Shown piece by piece: positions 63,743 to 64,000 of a stretch of DNA of 64,000 nt. Position 1 is the stretch's first letter; each line of letters opens with the position of its first letter. Made by a program: the position numbers and the translations under genes. The notes under the pieces were generated by a model that saw only the letters and a program-made list of their open reading frames with translations, did not search any database and was not told the origin of the DNA. The stretch is from Clostridiales bacterium (lineage in GTDB: Bacteria; Bacillota; Clostridia; Saccharofermentanales; Saccharofermentanaceae): assembly GCA_017940895.1 (NCBI GenBank), contig JAGAXM010000006.1:1-64000 (forward strand). Reading direction: 5' to 3'.

Positions 63743-64000
63743 GAACTGCGCGAAACCTCATAAGTACAAATACTACCTTCACATTCCTCAATCATACTCA
63801 ATTGTCCGGTAGTCAAATCTTCAACCAAAACACTTATAATCTCAGTTCCATCCTTGATTATATAAACAACTTGCTCTGTTCCTCTTTGATCAGCAATCAT
63901 CTCTGAACTCTCCAAAGTTTGATATTCATAGATGCCCCTGTCAAACAAAAGATCCATATAACCCCTGATATCCGAATCAGCAGCGTATACCGCATCGGGA
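63733..64000 (-). CDS. Unknown protein, C-terminal part (5' partial)
   Basis: The frame is open from the right edge of the window to a stop at 63733, giving the last 88 residues (ending CTYEVSRSSWL). The visible part has YMDLLFDRGIYEYQTLESSE and EQVVYIIKDGTEIISVLVED, strands typical of a small alpha/beta domain, but no motif I recognise. It overlaps the glycosyltransferase start by 10 bp, so the two are probably in one operon. Confidence 0.7.
   Translation of the reverse strand, partial: PDAVYAADSDIRGYMDLLFDRGIYEYQTLESSEMIADQRGTEQVVYIIKDGTEIISVLVEDLTTGQLSMIEECEGSICTYEVSRSSWL

Noticed and set aside
1..64000. tRNA or rRNA genes
   Set aside because: I saw no tRNA-like cloverleaf ends or rRNA signatures in the intergenic regions, all of which are short; a covariance search would be needed to exclude them fully.

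Overview
The window looks like a chromosomal segment of a Gram-positive, Clostridia-like bacterium. Grounds: a bacterial-type ProRS with RNase J, a long-form ribosome hibernation factor, AddAB rather than RecBCD, strong AGGAGG ribosome-binding sites, sigma-A promoters of the TTGAnn-17-TATAAT type, and SpoVK/CbbX-like AAA proteins. I cannot name the species. The core genes look moderately GC-balanced. The CRISPR-Cas block (about 0.5-6.4 kb) and the McrBC block (36.6-40.5 kb) are visibly AT-richer, which fits acquired defence modules.

Layout. 0-6.4 kb: the right end of an IS66 element sits inside a CRISPR repeat. An 11-repeat array follows, then cas2, cas1 and a frameshifted type II-C-like cas9, all on the minus strand. 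A divergent plus-strand tracrRNA carries two tandem anti-repeats. 6.6-21.4 kb: a mostly minus-strand housekeeping run (FtsX-type ABC exporter, transglutaminase/LRR secreted protein, proS, RNase J, SH3-3D wall protein, rel, recJ, rpsU). 21.6-28.6 kb: a plus-strand ABC importer operon, a zinc-ribbon protein, hpf, a WG-like lipoprotein, gap and a small membrane protein. 28.7-35.4 kb: trmB, metH, a separate MetH reactivation-domain gene, a HIT protein and alaS. 35.5-47.4 kb: a WYL regulator, McrC, McrB, an AddA broken by two frameshifts, and AddB. 47.5-53.2 kb: a poorly known cluster containing a PARG/macrodomain-like protein and a multi-AAA ATPase, transcribed divergently from a small unknown gene by two matched promoters. 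53.4-64 kb: a DUF1015/FAD/DUF2298 operon, tsaE-tsaB-rimI, an amidohydrolase, a DHH phosphoesterase, a Phe-attenuated pheA, a DPM1-like glycosyltransferase and a partial gene.

The most unusual signals are regulatory or structural. (1) Two 187-bp elements, 28 kb apart, each built from four hairpin units with an exact 51-bp period and the same one-base irregularity, both placed between convergent genes. (2) A complete leader-peptide attenuator upstream of pheA, with 8 Phe in 22 codons and mutually exclusive antiterminator and terminator. (3) A tracrRNA locus with tandem anti-repeats and switchable hairpins. (4) Five start codons placed 6-7 nt after a TATAAT box, suggesting leaderless mRNAs. (5) Two divergent promoters sharing GTTTAAA-17-TACAACATA.

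Three apparent frameshifts (one in cas9, two in addA) fall in DNA-cutting genes. They may be real inactivation, phase variation or assembly error.
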